Assembly (NCBI RefSeq): GCF_963576675.1
Contig: NC_088912.1
Span: forward strand, 99,353,895 to 99,417,894
Source: Euphorbia lathyris
Taxonomy: Eukaryota > Streptophyta > Magnoliopsida > Malpighiales > Euphorbiaceae
Direction of reading: 5' to 3'
Length of the DNA: 64,000 nt
The notes beneath the pieces were generated by a model, which had not been told where the DNA came from, did not search any database, and saw only the letters and a program-made list of their open reading frames with translations. Positions 20,509 through 32,062 of this stretch are shown piece by piece (within the stretch, counting starts at the first letter, position 1; each line of letters starts with the position of its first letter). Both the position numbers and the translations under genes were made by a program.

Positions 20509-23210
20509 ATGTCTGGAGAAATTGGTCGGGAGAAAGTGGGGTTATTAGGTGCTGCTCTCAAGAATCCAACTCTGGTGGAAACTGGTCGAATGAGACAGAG
20601 GAAATGGAATGCAATTGTGGCTGAGGGTGATCAGGAGGGTTAAGGGAAAAGACGGAAGACGGTGACAAGGAAATCACATATAAGGAAATTGTCGGTAGCA
20701 AAGAGGAAACTCATCATGTCTCATCCCTCGGCTGGTGTATGACCTGGTAAGGTGTTGGTGGAGGTGACCGTACCAAAGGATTTGTTAAGAGCTGGAGAGA
20801 CGCTCGTAGATCTGTATGAGAGAATATAGAGTAGGGTCTAACCGAGCGACTTTGGAGTTTCGGGTTCTAACGGGGCTCGATATGATGTAGTAGACAGGCG
20901 AAGTGCTTCAGATTACAAATAGTTGGAAGATCTGGGGGCGATATCGACAGTGTTCTATATCATTGAACCATATCTGTTGTCCATTTTACTTACGATTGCT
21001 ACGGCTAACGATCTCGTGCCGTAAAATGAGATGATAATCTATGAGGAACATTTTGAGGCCGGTATGCGCCTACCGTTGCTGCCATTCTTTGTTGAGGTTT
21101 TGAGAGACTTCAACATTTGCCTTCAACAAATGCATTCTAATAGATGGAGAATGATGGTGGACTTCTATTCACTATGCCAGGAAGCAAGCTTTAGGGCTAC
21201 CGATTTAGTCTTCTAGAAGTTCTTTAAATCATCCAAAGGGGACAAGTCACATCATGTGACATTTTTGTATCCAAAATTTCATGTCATTAAAGGCTTGTCA
21301 GACAAACCGCCTGAGTGGAGGCATCCGTTCTTCAAGGTTTCCATCGCTGACAAGAAGTTTCCTTATTTCTGGAATTAGAACTAATTAGCGATGAGCCTTG
21401 GGACTTAGCAGGTGGAGAAGCCAATGATGATGGAGTTGGGGTTGGTTGAATTTCTGGAAAGGATGCCCCGAAATTGAAAAAATACGTATTGGTTCTTATT
21501 GAGAATTTTATGATTGTTTGGTGGATGATCTGGAGCAAATAGAGGATGGCCCATCCGTATGGGTGGATGAGGCAGATTGTAGAGAAGTAGATGACGTTGC
21601 AAAACATTACTAGAGACTTGGCGGTGCTCGAATCCATTACGGTGAACGTAGCCTATCATGGCGAGCTACACGAAAGTATGCACTTTGCTTATGCAGTGTT
21701 GTTTTTAATGATGTCTTATGACATGCTAACTTTGAATCTTTCTTCCTTTTTTTAGCGGAGATGAGTTCGAAAGGTTGCTCATTGGATTTTGATGCCATCA
21801 ATTTAGGGTTGAGTTATTACCACTCGGTCAGGCTTATAATGACGTGCCAACTGGTCTTCTAGTTTTTTTTTATCATTTTGACAAAAATAATCAGGTGACC
21901 TAGTACATCTCTAGTGTGTCTACTTCAATTTAGGAATCTTGAAAGCTTAGAGGGTCAGTTGATTGGGAGGCTGATCAAGAGGGGGAGGATGAGCTTGCTG
22001 TTGGTGAAGTATTTAAAGAAGACATAGCTAAAGTGGTTCCCTTTATGGGAGGACCAAAAGGTACACAAAGTGGAAATCCCAAGAAGGTGCAAATTGATTT
22101 GGTGTCCGAAGAGGAAGAAGTCGTGGGGAAAATGATGTTGAGTTGTAGGGGCACATTGATGGGGTAAAGGTTAAGGAGACTGATTATGAGTAGAATAAGC
22201 GGCAATGGGGAAAAGATTGAGGAGATTGATTAGGAGGAAGAGAACATTGAGGGTGATGGGTCTACTGGAAATCATGTTGCTTCTAGTGATTCTAAGCCAT
22301 TCGAGTGCTCTACGCCTCAAAAAGCTATTTTTCTAGCTGATACGGAAATCAAGCTCTACCTATTTCTTTAGTTTATTGAGAAAATGGGACCCGATGAGGA
22401 CATGAATAACTCCTTACTTATGTGTAAGTTGGCAACACATGCAACCATTACTGGTGAGTAAAAGGAGCGGGAGGCGATGTCTGTCACTGGCTACTTGAAA
22501 TGGTCTACTTCTTTATATGGGGTGGTAAGTTATTTATTGTCTTTGTAGAGTTAATATGGTTGTCTTGAGAATAGTCTTACTTGGGTGATTTTTTGAAGGG
22601 TTTGGTGGATAGTAATGAGGCGTACGTTATGTATTATCGAGAGAAGGAAGACCTTGAAAGACATCAGGCATCTTTGGCAGAGAAAGAGATAGAGGTAAAG
22701 GAGTTGAGCCAATCGGGTGAGAAGTTAACCTCCGAGATCAACCTTTTAAGACACCGGAAGCTATGCTGCATGCAGATTTAGGGGACAAGACCTAAAAGGT
22801 AGAAGATTTGGAGATGAAGGTGAAGGATTTGCAAGCAACTTTGTTCAAAAGAAAAGAGGACTTGACATTTTTAATGCTCTGGTCCACCAATGAGAAGAAG
22901 AAAAAGGTTGAGGTCAAAGAGGAACTTGCCCAACATCAAAGCAATGTAGATTTGGAATAATTGACCTTGTAGAAGCTTGTTTCGGATGCTCGACTGCATA
23001 CAGATGATGCATATGGAGAGCAGTAGTCATTTCACCGGTCACTGGAAATCACTTGAGAAGAGGTTGTAGAGCTGAAGGGGTTTACTTAGAAATGTGAAAA
23101 AAGATTGATACAAGTTTACTAAGCCATGGTCCTCCAAGCAGTTTGGTTGCAAATTTGAACCCATATGATCTGGCAAGCGTGAAAATGACTTTTCAATTTG
23201 CTAGGGCTTT
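20509..23210 (+). pseudogene. decayed transposon gene of the 'putative gypsy type transposon' family
   Basis: From an ATG at 20509 (MSGEIGREKVGLLG...) one frame can be followed to at least 21216, closed by several stops (TAA, TGA, TAG, TAG and others) without frameshift. The segment at 21031-21216 ('MRLPLLPFFVEVLRDFN', 'NRWRMMVDFYSLCQ') has the pattern of the plant transposon domain often listed as PF04195. A likely GT-AG intron lies at about 21674-21755. Downstream, 22140-23130 encodes acidic and coiled-coil-like sequence ('EKEDLERHQASLAEKE', 22640-22700), which also fits that family. Stops there again replace Gln or Arg codons. The gene is dead in this form. The family assignment is from remembered pattern and is moderately sure; exon limits are inference. 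Confidence 0.6.
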
Positions 23211-24436
23211 GCCTTAATTTATTTGTCTTTATTGTAGATTGTAAAACAATGTCCCCATGAGGTCCGAACTTTTGTAAAGAAACCTTCAATCGATAAATGA
23301 GATGCTCTTTTGTTTAAACATTGGTTTCGTGTACTTGTGCATGACTTGTTTCAGCTTTGCTTATTTTGTTTGAGTAGCTTGTCATTTGACTTGACATGTT
23401 CTTGTACTTTTTTGACTGTGTAAAATCCTTGCCCAAATCAAGGATAATGATTAGCGTTCTGACATCTTTCCACCGTTGGGTGATTTAGTGTATCTCCACT
23501 GGTGTGATTTGGAGCTTGCAACTTTGCTATCTTTTAGTATAAAAAGAGGTTGGTTCTCCAAGAGAGTTATTTCAGCTGTTAGTAATAGTCTCATCCTGTA
23601 ATTGTTCAATCATGTCTTAGACACTGAAATCACTTATTATTCATGTTTTAGGGGTAAGTTTCATTATGTTTAAATAAATTACTATTTTAACTATCCACAT
23701 ATAAGTTGTGAAATCTACTTTTACGAAAAGTTATAAATTGTAGCTTTTTCTGAAAGTAGCTTTCCCAGCTTTTAAGAAAATCAGTTTTGCAGTTTCCAAA
23801 CTCTACGTACTTTTATCTAGGTGTGAGCGGGGCGAGAATTCGAGCCCGATTTCTCTTTTTAGAGGAACCCCGGAAGGCTTTCTTTTGGTTTGAATGTTGT
23901 TTCAACCGACGTTGGAGATCAACCGTTATTTTATGCATGGTTCAATTTTGATGGGACAAACATCCGCTTTTAAAGAGTAATGAGAGTTGTCATACGATAT
24001 AATAGACACTGTAATTGGACTACTATATCCTTCAAAGGACATTTATCTACTTTATCTTAATTTAGAATGTCTTAAATATTCTTTAATTAATTTCTTTCAT
24101 GAATTCTACTTTTCACTTTCACTGTTAAATGATTACTATAATGCTAAAGCGATGAATTATTAATAATTTAGGATCTTGAGAAGTCAGAATTTTCTCCGCT
24201 TTTCTGATTTATTCAAGTATTTATGAGAATTAAATATCATGATGGAATAATGTATAAATGAATGAATTTAATGGATATTACTATTAACTTGTGAAATTAT
24301 AGTCACAAATGGGTTAAATGTCAAGATAATGATAAGAAAATATAAATCTTAATTACATAAAAAGAAGAGAAATAAATAAAAAGAAGAGAAATAAATGAAG
24401 AAAACCTTGTTTTATTAAGATTATCTATAAGAAAAC

Positions 24437-24439
<3 letters not shown>
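23211..24439. other. no gene; possible LTR or 3' region of the preceding element
   Basis: Includes a TATA-like AGTATAAAAAGAGG near 23537, reminiscent of an LTR promoter and of the segment near 5380. From 23640 it is plain AT-rich DNA. A short tandem 'aaaaagaagagaaataaat' pair lies near 24358-24396. Confidence 0.35.

Positions 24440-24475
<36 letters not shown>
24440..24475. repeat. (TA)n microsatellite
   Basis: Direct run of about 18 TA units. Confidence 0.92.
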
Positions 24476-24479
<4 letters not shown>

Positions 24480-24514
24480 GCAATAAAAATGTTACTTTTA
24501 TAAATAAAAAGTCA

Positions 24515-25130
24515 TTAGAGAGTAAAGTATTTATGACAATTATCCAAATATCCCAAGAAAGGTTCTGAAACCTTGAACGTTCATTATTATGTTTCGAAAG
24601 GTTATAGGAATAAAAATAGGTTTTTTATCATCAAAATTACTATCTCCCTAATAAAAACTATCAAGAATTAAAATATTCATGATAAATACTTACCTAATAT
24701 TTTCAAGAAATTTTCCAAAACAAAGAATATTCATTTTAATATTCCAAGAATCTTTGAAAATAAAGTAGGATTTTCATGAATAAAAATACTATTTTTAATA
24801 ATAAAAAAGCTAAAAATCACGATAAATATATAAGTATTTTTAACTATGTTCCAAAGCAAAGAATATTCATTTTAATATTCCAGAAATATTACGAGAATAA
24901 AATAGAATTTTTATCAATAAAAATACTAGTTTTAATAGAAAAAAAAGTCTTAAAAAATAGTAAAAAAAACTAAAAAAAATTATGATAAGTAAGTACCTAA
25001 GTATTTTAAATAAATGTTCCAAACCAAAGAATACTCATTTTAATATTTTAGGAACTTTGTGAACAAAATAGGATTTTTATCAATAAAAATACTAGTTTTA
25101 ATTACAAAAAGCTACTAAAAAGTCGCTTCG
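24515..25130. repeat. diverged minisatellite-like array, unit about 140-170 bp
   Basis: The phrase 'aaagaat(a)(t/c)tcattttaatatt' recurs at about 24722, 24858 and 25026. Each is followed by 'aggatttt(t)atcaataaaaatac' and preceded by 'gataa-ta--tacctaatatttt'. A more diverged unit precedes at 24515-24660. It is very AT-rich with no coding. Confidence 0.75.
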
Positions 25131-26660
25131 TTTTTAAAATATTTCCTTAATAGCGTGCCTTTAACGCGTTGTGATTTCAATCTAACAACTCCTTTCCAGT
25201 TCCAAAATCAGATCAAAGGCAAAAATATATTAGATTATTGATTATAAATTAATCAAAATCAAAAAAATAAAAATAAATCAAAGAAAATGCAAAAACTAGC
25301 TAATTTCTCTCTTTACTCTCTCTTTCTCTTTCTAAAAAGGTTTTCCAAAAACTAGTCCTTAATTTCGAGCCCCTAGGAACTGTGAATCCATATCCTATTT
25401 ATAAGAAAAAATTCCTTAAAATCCAAAATATACCGGATTTGACGAATAAAGGTGTCCGGCTCAAATAGAGTTGGGAGGCTTTATACAGAGTCAGGCGACT
25501 CTTTTGTCGTCCAGACTCCGGTATAATTTTATCCAGTTTTCTGAAATTTTAATGATAGTCATCCATTCATGTCGGAAGGTACATCTAAATGATAAATTTT
25601 TATTCCCATCGACTCTAAATAGAGCAAACTTGGCTTTATTTTGAAGAATAGAGCCGTTGTTGCTCCTACTTCATCAAGAAATAGAGCCATGGACGAGAAA
25701 TAGAGCCACGAAGGCCAAAAAAAAATTTAAAAATTTCAAAACATTCGAGTTCATTCTTGTTTCTGTTTACAAAGGAAAACCTAGTATTTCAAGACTTCTC
25801 AATAAAATTTAGAAAATTTTGAGAAAATCCATAAAAATATAGTGCGAAGATATAAAGTGATATATTCTCAAAATAAAATAAATAAAATATTGATATCGTC
25901 TCTAGGATGGATTCCAAGTATGAAATTTTACCGGCAATCTGAATTTTGGCCCCCTTGATTGAATCATCACTAAGATGTAATTGAGTTCATCATAGAAGTC
26001 AGACGGAAATCCATGCTCACATCAGGGAAGCTGCTTTTAAGATCTAGAAAAACAATATGAAACAAGCGTTCGTTTAATTCAAAAAATATTAAAAAGTACT
26101 TTCAGTTGAAGTTTAAATTATGGAATTTTAGAGATAATTTGTTAAAATTTTGCTTGAGTGTGTGTTTAATTTCATTTTCATCATGATTTGTTACTTTTAC
26201 AGATGTTGGAGGTAACTTTCTGCTTCCTTTCACTAAGTCACATTCTCCACCTTCAAATCACATCTTGATTAAGTGTTCCACCATCTGGTTTCTATAATCT
26301 CCAAGATGGATTGACTCTGACATATTATTTAAATTTTCTGCCCTTAAAATGGGCTCGCAAAACACATGTTAAAATACTAAATAGCCTCCTAGATTCTGTT
26401 ACGTTTACTTCAAGTCTCCTTTGAAGTTAATCTAGAAAGGAGGTTTTCTCCGAATTTCACTCTTTTCTCTTTTGATTTTATGTTAATAAAAAATTGAACC
26501 AAAAATATGTAAATGTAAATCATTTTGCAAAAAAGGTTATCACATATTGCTAATTTGTAAAAGCATGCATTATTGGGTGAAAGTTTTGGGAATTTGGGCA
26601 TTGATAGATTACTCACTTTTCTTTACATTGATAGTGAAATTTGTCAACCTCAAATATCTA
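25131..26660. other. no gene seen
   Basis: AT-rich DNA. 'aatagagcc' recurs three times between 25650 and 25710. Open frames such as 26410-26616 (minus) show no similarity. Confidence 0.4.
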
Positions 26661-26662
26661 TA

Positions 26663-26663
<1 letters not shown>

Positions 26664-26697
<34 letters not shown>
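26664..26697. repeat. (TA)n microsatellite
   Basis: Direct run of about 17 units. Confidence 0.92.
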
Positions 26698-26701
<4 letters not shown>

Positions 26702-26896
26702 AGGAATAATTATCCAACTTCTTTTTACTATTTGTAAACAATGTGACATTTACATTGGTGAGTGCTAACTTTTGAGGACCATGTATAAAATCTAAAAGAT
26801 ATAAAATTACTATTGAATTAAATACTTATCGACTTATTATAGGTTAATCAAATATCTTGTTATAATTTATATTGAATATAACAATTGTTAGTTTAA

Positions 26897-27450
26897 TTGT
26901 AACGTTGTGGTCCAATACTATGTAGATATTATCCGTTTTGTCCAAATTGATAACATTGGATCTTATGGTTTTAAAACGTGTCTGCGTGTATTGGATTATC
27001 ATCTTACTAATAACGCCATGTCACTCTCTCTCTCTCCATTTTAGATATGGGATTCAGTCTATTCATGGCCCCATCGCCATCCCTTAGGGCCGCTCTTTGC
27101 TCAGGCCTTCTACCCCGGCGCCATCCACTCCGCACCGGATCGTTATAGGCCCACCAGCTTCCACCTGGTTCATCCATGAACCACACATCGTATGTGGAGA
27201 GTTGGCTCTGATTCCAATTGTAACATCCTGGTCCAATACCATGTAGATATTGTCCGCTTTGGCTCAAATCCAATACTTTGGGCCTCACGGTTTAAAAAAG
27301 CGTGTGCGTGTATTGGATTATCATCTTACAAATAAGGCCCAATCACTCTCCCTCCATTTTCGATGTGAGATTCAGTTGATTCGTGCTCTCATCACCATTC
27401 CTTATGGCTTTTCCTTGTTCAGGCCTTCTAACCCGGTGCCACCCACTCTA
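26897..27450 (-). mobile_element. TRIM retrotransposon, minus strand
   Basis: Two direct repeats of about 230 bp (26897-27130 and 27219-27450) share 'gtccaata-catgtagatatt', 'gcgtgtattggattatcatc' and 'caggccttcta-cccgg'. Between them lie only about 90 bp. On the minus strand the segment just after the 27219 repeat reads TGGAATCAGAGCC, a near-match to the iMet primer-binding site. Two LTRs, a primer site and a tiny non-coding interior are the definition of a TRIM. No target duplication was found. Confidence 0.75.
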
Positions 27451-28335
27451 GACCATGTCATTATATTAATACATCAAAGGAGAAAAACTAATTGGTGAGT
27501 AAACTTTAAGAATGTCTCGTTAGTCTGCTAAACTTGCTTAAAATGTTTCATTAGCTCTATAAATCCTCCCGATAAAATAATGAGAGATCTGGACAAATTA
27601 AAAATATGTATTATTTTAAGTAAGTTCAGGGAGCTAATAGAGCATCATAACGATTTTAGAGGTAAATATCCCATTTGAAGCAAGTTTAGAGATAAATAGA
27701 TTATTGTAAGCAAGTTTAGAAAGCTAATAAAAGACTCTTAAAATTCAGAAGTCTAATCAATTTTTTTTTGACTAAGTTCATGGGACTCTTGATATATTCA
27801 TCTTAATAGTTATCATACCATTAAAACTACAAAGTGGAAATGTAGATGTTGTTCTCTTTAAGATTTGAATCGTCATGGCTATTTATCTCAAAAGGGAGCG
27901 ATTTAAAGCAATTAAAAAGACTGATTTTCTAAATTATCGAAAATATAAGGTTTGGTTTTGTAAATTAACTAAACCATAAGTATTATTTGACTGAAATAAT
28001 TGATTCACGCATCCTTTAACTGTAAATTTCACAAAGCATATACCTCTATTTGAAAACTTTTAAACCACGAGGATTGTCTTTGCAAATCGACACATGGTTT
28101 ATTTTTATACTCTCCTTCTAAATTTTTAGTATTGTTTGGTTCCATTTTTTGGAACTATTTTTTTGTTTTTCAATTTCAAACTCGAGATAAAAAAAAGTGT
28201 TAGATAAGAATTGAAAACAATTGTTTTTGCAAAAAAAAATTTAATTAACATTTACTAACTATCAGCAACATCAAACACCGCTAACAGCTGTAAATGGCAA
28301 ACAATAATATCTGAAACAGACGGCCCCTTAAAGTA
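27451..28335. other. no gene seen; possible MITE edge
   Basis: AT-rich DNA. 'tattgtttggttcca' (28130) and 'gaaacagacggcccctt' (28314) could be opposite ends of a small hAT-like MITE of about 200 bp, but the match is weak. Confidence 0.3.
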
Positions 28336-28339
28336 GAAG

Positions 28340-28660
28340 GACAATATTAAGAGGTCACATATCTAGACCAGGAAATCCCACTAACATCTTGCCAGAACTC
28401 ACGACTGACACTAGGGTATTTTGAAACACATAGATGCCTATGAGTATAGTCAACATGTAGCTAGCCAGAATATCTTGGCACTTTGTTACTTTCTCTAAAG
28501 ACATGAAGAATCCTGACATCCCAGCTTCTATTAATGAGCTCAGAATAAGCACGAATAAGGTTGTTACATCGGTGTAACTGGATTTCAGGTTTTGCGCTCA
28601 ACATCGGCATTTGTTTAGCTATTCAAGCGGAGTTCTAAGCTATTTATAAAGGACTGGAGC
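28340..28660 (-). pseudogene. L1-type LINE RNase H remnant
   Basis: On the minus strand one frame reads 'CNNLIRAYSELINRSWDVR' then 'LHVFRESNKVP', the typical end of the plant LINE-associated RNase H domain (RVT_3: '...IRxCxELLxRxWxVxxxHVxREGNxVAD'). Stops and small frameshifts follow. No poly-A tail or flanking duplication was fixed. Confidence 0.75.
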
Positions 28661-29230
28661 TTAGGCATTGATCATCTATGGAGAGTGATTCTAATTTAAC
28701 AGTTTCTTGGATTAACAATAGAGATGGTAACTCGAGTACATGTAACGTTGCACTGAGTATGACTTATCTTGATTAAGCAATTTTAGTCCTATGAACAAAT
28801 GAACAAAATTATGAATAACAGATTGCAAATTTAGTGGGTGTTTATTTCAGTTTTTCAGAAAAGCATTTAGCGTTTCATTCCAAACCGCATGAAATATAGC
28901 GTTTGGTTAAGTTTATATAACCGAATCGTTTAACATTTTCTCTGAAAACTGCAACATTTTAGAGTTTTTCATGAAAATATCATTTTTGAAGTTTTTCATG
29001 AACAGTTGTTTATAGTGATTTGTTATTAATAAAATTATCCTTCTTATTTCCACGTTTTTTTTAACATTATTTCTATTTCTATAACATAATTACCGAAAGA
29101 ACAAAGTTTTGCTGCGTTCAATAATTTTAGTTTTAATCTATTTATTTTTTTATTTAGATTATTTTTATTAATTTGTGTAATGAATTTGTTATTTTATAAT
29201 AAATTTATTCATTAATTTAAAACATGTCCA
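28661..29230. other. no gene seen
   Basis: AT-rich DNA without recognisable features beyond 'gggtgtttatttcag' near 28836, a phrase typical of hAT-like MITE edges. Confidence 0.35.
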
Positions 29231-29234
29231 TATT

Positions 29235-29400
29235 AGAGGCGTTGAACCTCTGCTTGACAGGTTTGAGGTTCGATTCCCCACTCCGTCAAAATTTAGCCCT
29301 CATTGGTAGGTGATCTATAAATTCTACTGTAAACCCTCATCGAGGTCTGTGGTTTGCCCTGACCTTGGAAGTGGGTAGACCTACCCTTACCTAAACTTTA
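29235..29400 (+). mobile_element. tRNA-derived SINE fragment
   Basis: 'gaggttcgattcccc' (about 29267-29281) is a good B-box match, preceded by a degraded A-box region and followed by about 110 bp of non-tRNA DNA. The cloverleaf cannot form, so it is not a tRNA gene. Confidence 0.45.
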
Positions 29401-29668
29401 AGATACCGGAAATACTAACAGTAACAGTTGAATATAATTTTACCAAACACTAATAATTAAACAACTAATAACAAGCATCTAACTCCAACAGCAAACAACT
29501 TATTACAACTGTAAACAACTAACTGTAACAGTAACATTAATAACTATTAGCTAACAGTTGAACCAAAAGATCTTTAATGGAAAAAAAGAAAAAGTTTGGC
29601 TAATTTTTTTTATTTAAGAGAGGAAAATATAAGTTTTAGAGAGAGGAAATGTTAGTGGATATTTATTT

Positions 29669-30362
29669 GGGTAATTAATTTATTAGTCCCTGTATTTTGA
29701 CAAAACACACTGTTTAATCTCTGTATTTTCAAAAACACATGGTAAGGTCTCTAACCTTTTTCTCAGTGAACTGTTTAGTCCTTCTGTCTGTTTGTTAGAT
29801 TTTTGGGTAATTAATTTATTAGTCCCTGTATTTTGACAAAACACACTGTTTAATCCCTGTATTTTCAAAAACACATGGTAAGGTCCCTAACCTTTTTCTC
29901 AGTGAACTGTTTAGTCCTTCTGTCTGTTTGTTAGATTTTTTTACCGTTTATGACTTCGGAAATGATTAAATTACCCTCTATTTACCTTCAAACTTCAGAA
30001 GAGGAAATCCAATTTAGAAGAAGAAGATATTTGTATGGAGAACAAGAAAAAGAACAGACCCAATGCTTACGAATTTGAACGATTAAGAAGAAAATTAAGA
30101 AGAAGAACACTCAAAGTTGATTTCAGATGCATTAGAGTTTAAAGGAAAGGAAAATAAAGGAAAAGAAGAATGGAAATCCAAATGGACTAACAGAATCTTC
30201 ATTAGAGTCTAACGGCAGGGATTAAACAGTTCACCGAGAAAAACGTTAGGGACTAAACAGTTCACCGAGAAAAACGTTAGAGACTTTACCGTGTGTTTTT
30301 GAAAATACAGGGACTAAACAGTGTGTTTTGTCAAAATATAAGGACTAATAAATTAATTACCC
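29669..30362. mobile_element. MULE-type MITE with tandem arm duplications, 694 bp
   Basis: It starts GGGTAATTAATTTATTAGTC and ends with the inverse. Exact 9-bp TATTTATTT flanks both sides (29660-29668 and 30363-30371). The left arm is present twice in tandem (period 144 bp, 29669 and 29813). A shorter duplicated unit of about 37 bp, 'ggga(t/c)taaacagttcaccgag...', occurs in the right arm (about 30210-30285). There is no coding. Confidence 0.85.
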
Positions 30363-30371
30363 TATTTATTT

Positions 30372-30774
30372 TGAAACTTGGATGATAAACTCAAATCTTT
30401 ATTAGTCTTTCAAGTGTCATAGTTATCTAAAACATTGTCATATATAAAGTCCTTGTCGATGTAATTAAACATTAATAAGTACAAAATAAAGAAATTTTAT
30501 TAAATTAGTGAACTAATAACATTTTGGAGGGGTCTCAACTGATTCTATTGAAATCTACCAACAGTTTAAACTTTAATGTAACTTTTAAGAGAATCTATCC
30601 CACAACAGTTTAAACTTTTAAGAGAATATATCTCATAGTTATCATGTTATGAAAAAATAAAACACACGAAATTTAGTGTATTTTTTGTACTTTCTTTTTA
30701 CGCTTTTACTCTCGAACGTAAATATAGTGTCCGTTTGATTTCATTTTTTAAAACTATTTTTTTATTTTTCTGTA
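30372..30774. other. no gene seen
   Basis: AT-rich DNA. 'acagtttaaacttt(a)a' occurs twice (about 30561 and 30606). Confidence 0.4.
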
Positions 30775-31198
30775 TGATAATAGACAGTTAACCGGATGGA
30801 TCACATGGATAAATCACATGTTCCCACTAAGAACAATAATGGAGAAATAACCCCTTGAACATGTCCAATAGAATAGTCATGATGATATTTATAAGTTGTC
30901 ATTCGATTTGCGCGACTTGAAGTTAGTACATGCCAAACTGAAATGGTCCCACCAAGCGACATGCTTCCAACACCATTCCTATACGTGGCTCGAGCTTCAA
31001 TTAGGTCATAAAAATCGGTATTTTCTACAATACCTCTAAAACCTTATAAATAGAAAATGAAGTTGTGCAGTCAAGGTATGAGAGTGAGAGTGAGGTCACC
31101 GGATTTCGGCTCATCCTTCAACCATTTTTTTTTCTTTTCGCAAGGTATTCCAACCATGATTCGTTTACCAGGAGATCCCTCCTAAATTTCTCTAATCA
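30775..31198 (+). mobile_element. LTR of a gypsy-like element
   Basis: Starts TGATAATAGACAG, ends CTCTAATCA, with a TATA-like 'ccttataaatag' near 31043-31054. Directly after it comes 'ttggtgcagtaaatgtggat' (31201-31220), which matches 'ttggtgcggtgaacgtggat' following the gypsy LTR region at 62180. The common post-LTR motif suggests the same primer-site type. No second LTR was found. Confidence 0.55.
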
Positions 31199-31761
31199 AA
31201 TTGGTGCAGTAAATGTGGATCTTATGGAACATCTATCATATTAAAGATAGAACGACCCCCTGTTAGCTCTTCATTTACCTTAACCCCCGACAAAGACCCC
31301 CTCCTCTAAATCCTAAATCTCTGCAAAATCCTAGAACGCCACTAGATGCAAATAAGAGGCATATTTCCCTTTCAGGTCCTAACTCACAAGTTGGATCAAC
31401 TTTTGAATGATTGCCCATGCTCTTTGGATCAGGAAAAGATGAAGTTCATTGATGGTGTCACTAAGAAACACATCTACAACATGGAAACGGTCTAAGAAAC
31501 CATAAACGAGTTAAGATAAGAGCATGCTACTAAGATGAGTCACATTCAAGTCCAACTTCGTTACTTGAGGCATCAATCAACCTCATGAACCATAAGGGAT
31601 TGACAACATGCTCTATTGAAAATTATATCATTGATGGATGCCCCAGAAAGGAGGAGGCCACACATATGTCAAAACATGCAAACCTTAAAAAAATTCTAAG
31701 GAATAAGAGCGGAGCACCTATAAACATGGATTTCATCATTCTACATTTTATACGATACTTT
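31199..31761 (+). pseudogene. decayed interior of the gypsy-like element
   Basis: Sequence after the primer site. Scattered frames (for example 31585-31797) show no clear domain, but position suggests an untranslated region and ruined gag. No intact coding. Confidence 0.35.
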
Positions 31762-32062
31762 ATTATGAGAGGAGCTGAAAGGATTCATCAGAGGTAGTTC
31801 ACTCTTCTAGAGGAAGATGTACCAGTCACAAGGCATCATTAGAACCTAGACCTCTTGGCAATCATCTTTTTCCATGTAAGAACCCCCCCCCCCCCCAAAG
31901 CTGAGCAAAATCTCAGATCTCGATGGACAAAAAGATACGTTTAATCTCACTAGTGAAGATGATTGCCAAGAGATCTAGGTTCCAATGATGCCTTGTGACT
32001 GGTACATCTTCCTCTAGAGGAGTGAGCTACCTCTGATGAATCCTTCGAGCTGCTCTCATAAT
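31762..32062. repeat. inverted repeat with about 105-bp arms and poly-C loop
   Basis: The arms 31762-31872 and 31957-32062 are reverse complements with few differences ('gaggaagatgtaccagtcac' pairs with 'gtgactggtacatcttcctc'). The 84-bp loop holds a run of 14 C at 31883-31896. A transcript would form a long hairpin. Confidence 0.88.

Noticed and set aside
24515..25130. CRISPR-like repeat-spacer array
   Set aside because: Units are long and diverged without constant-length spacers, and the DNA is from a plant nucleus.
28355..28552. membrane protein gene suggested by a hydrophobic 65-codon minus frame
   Set aside because: The neighbouring frame reads as LINE RNase H in the right order, so the hydrophobic frame is a shadow.
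29260..29285. possible tRNA gene (good B box)
   Set aside because: No acceptor stem, anticodon arm or A box in register; it is better explained as a SINE fragment.
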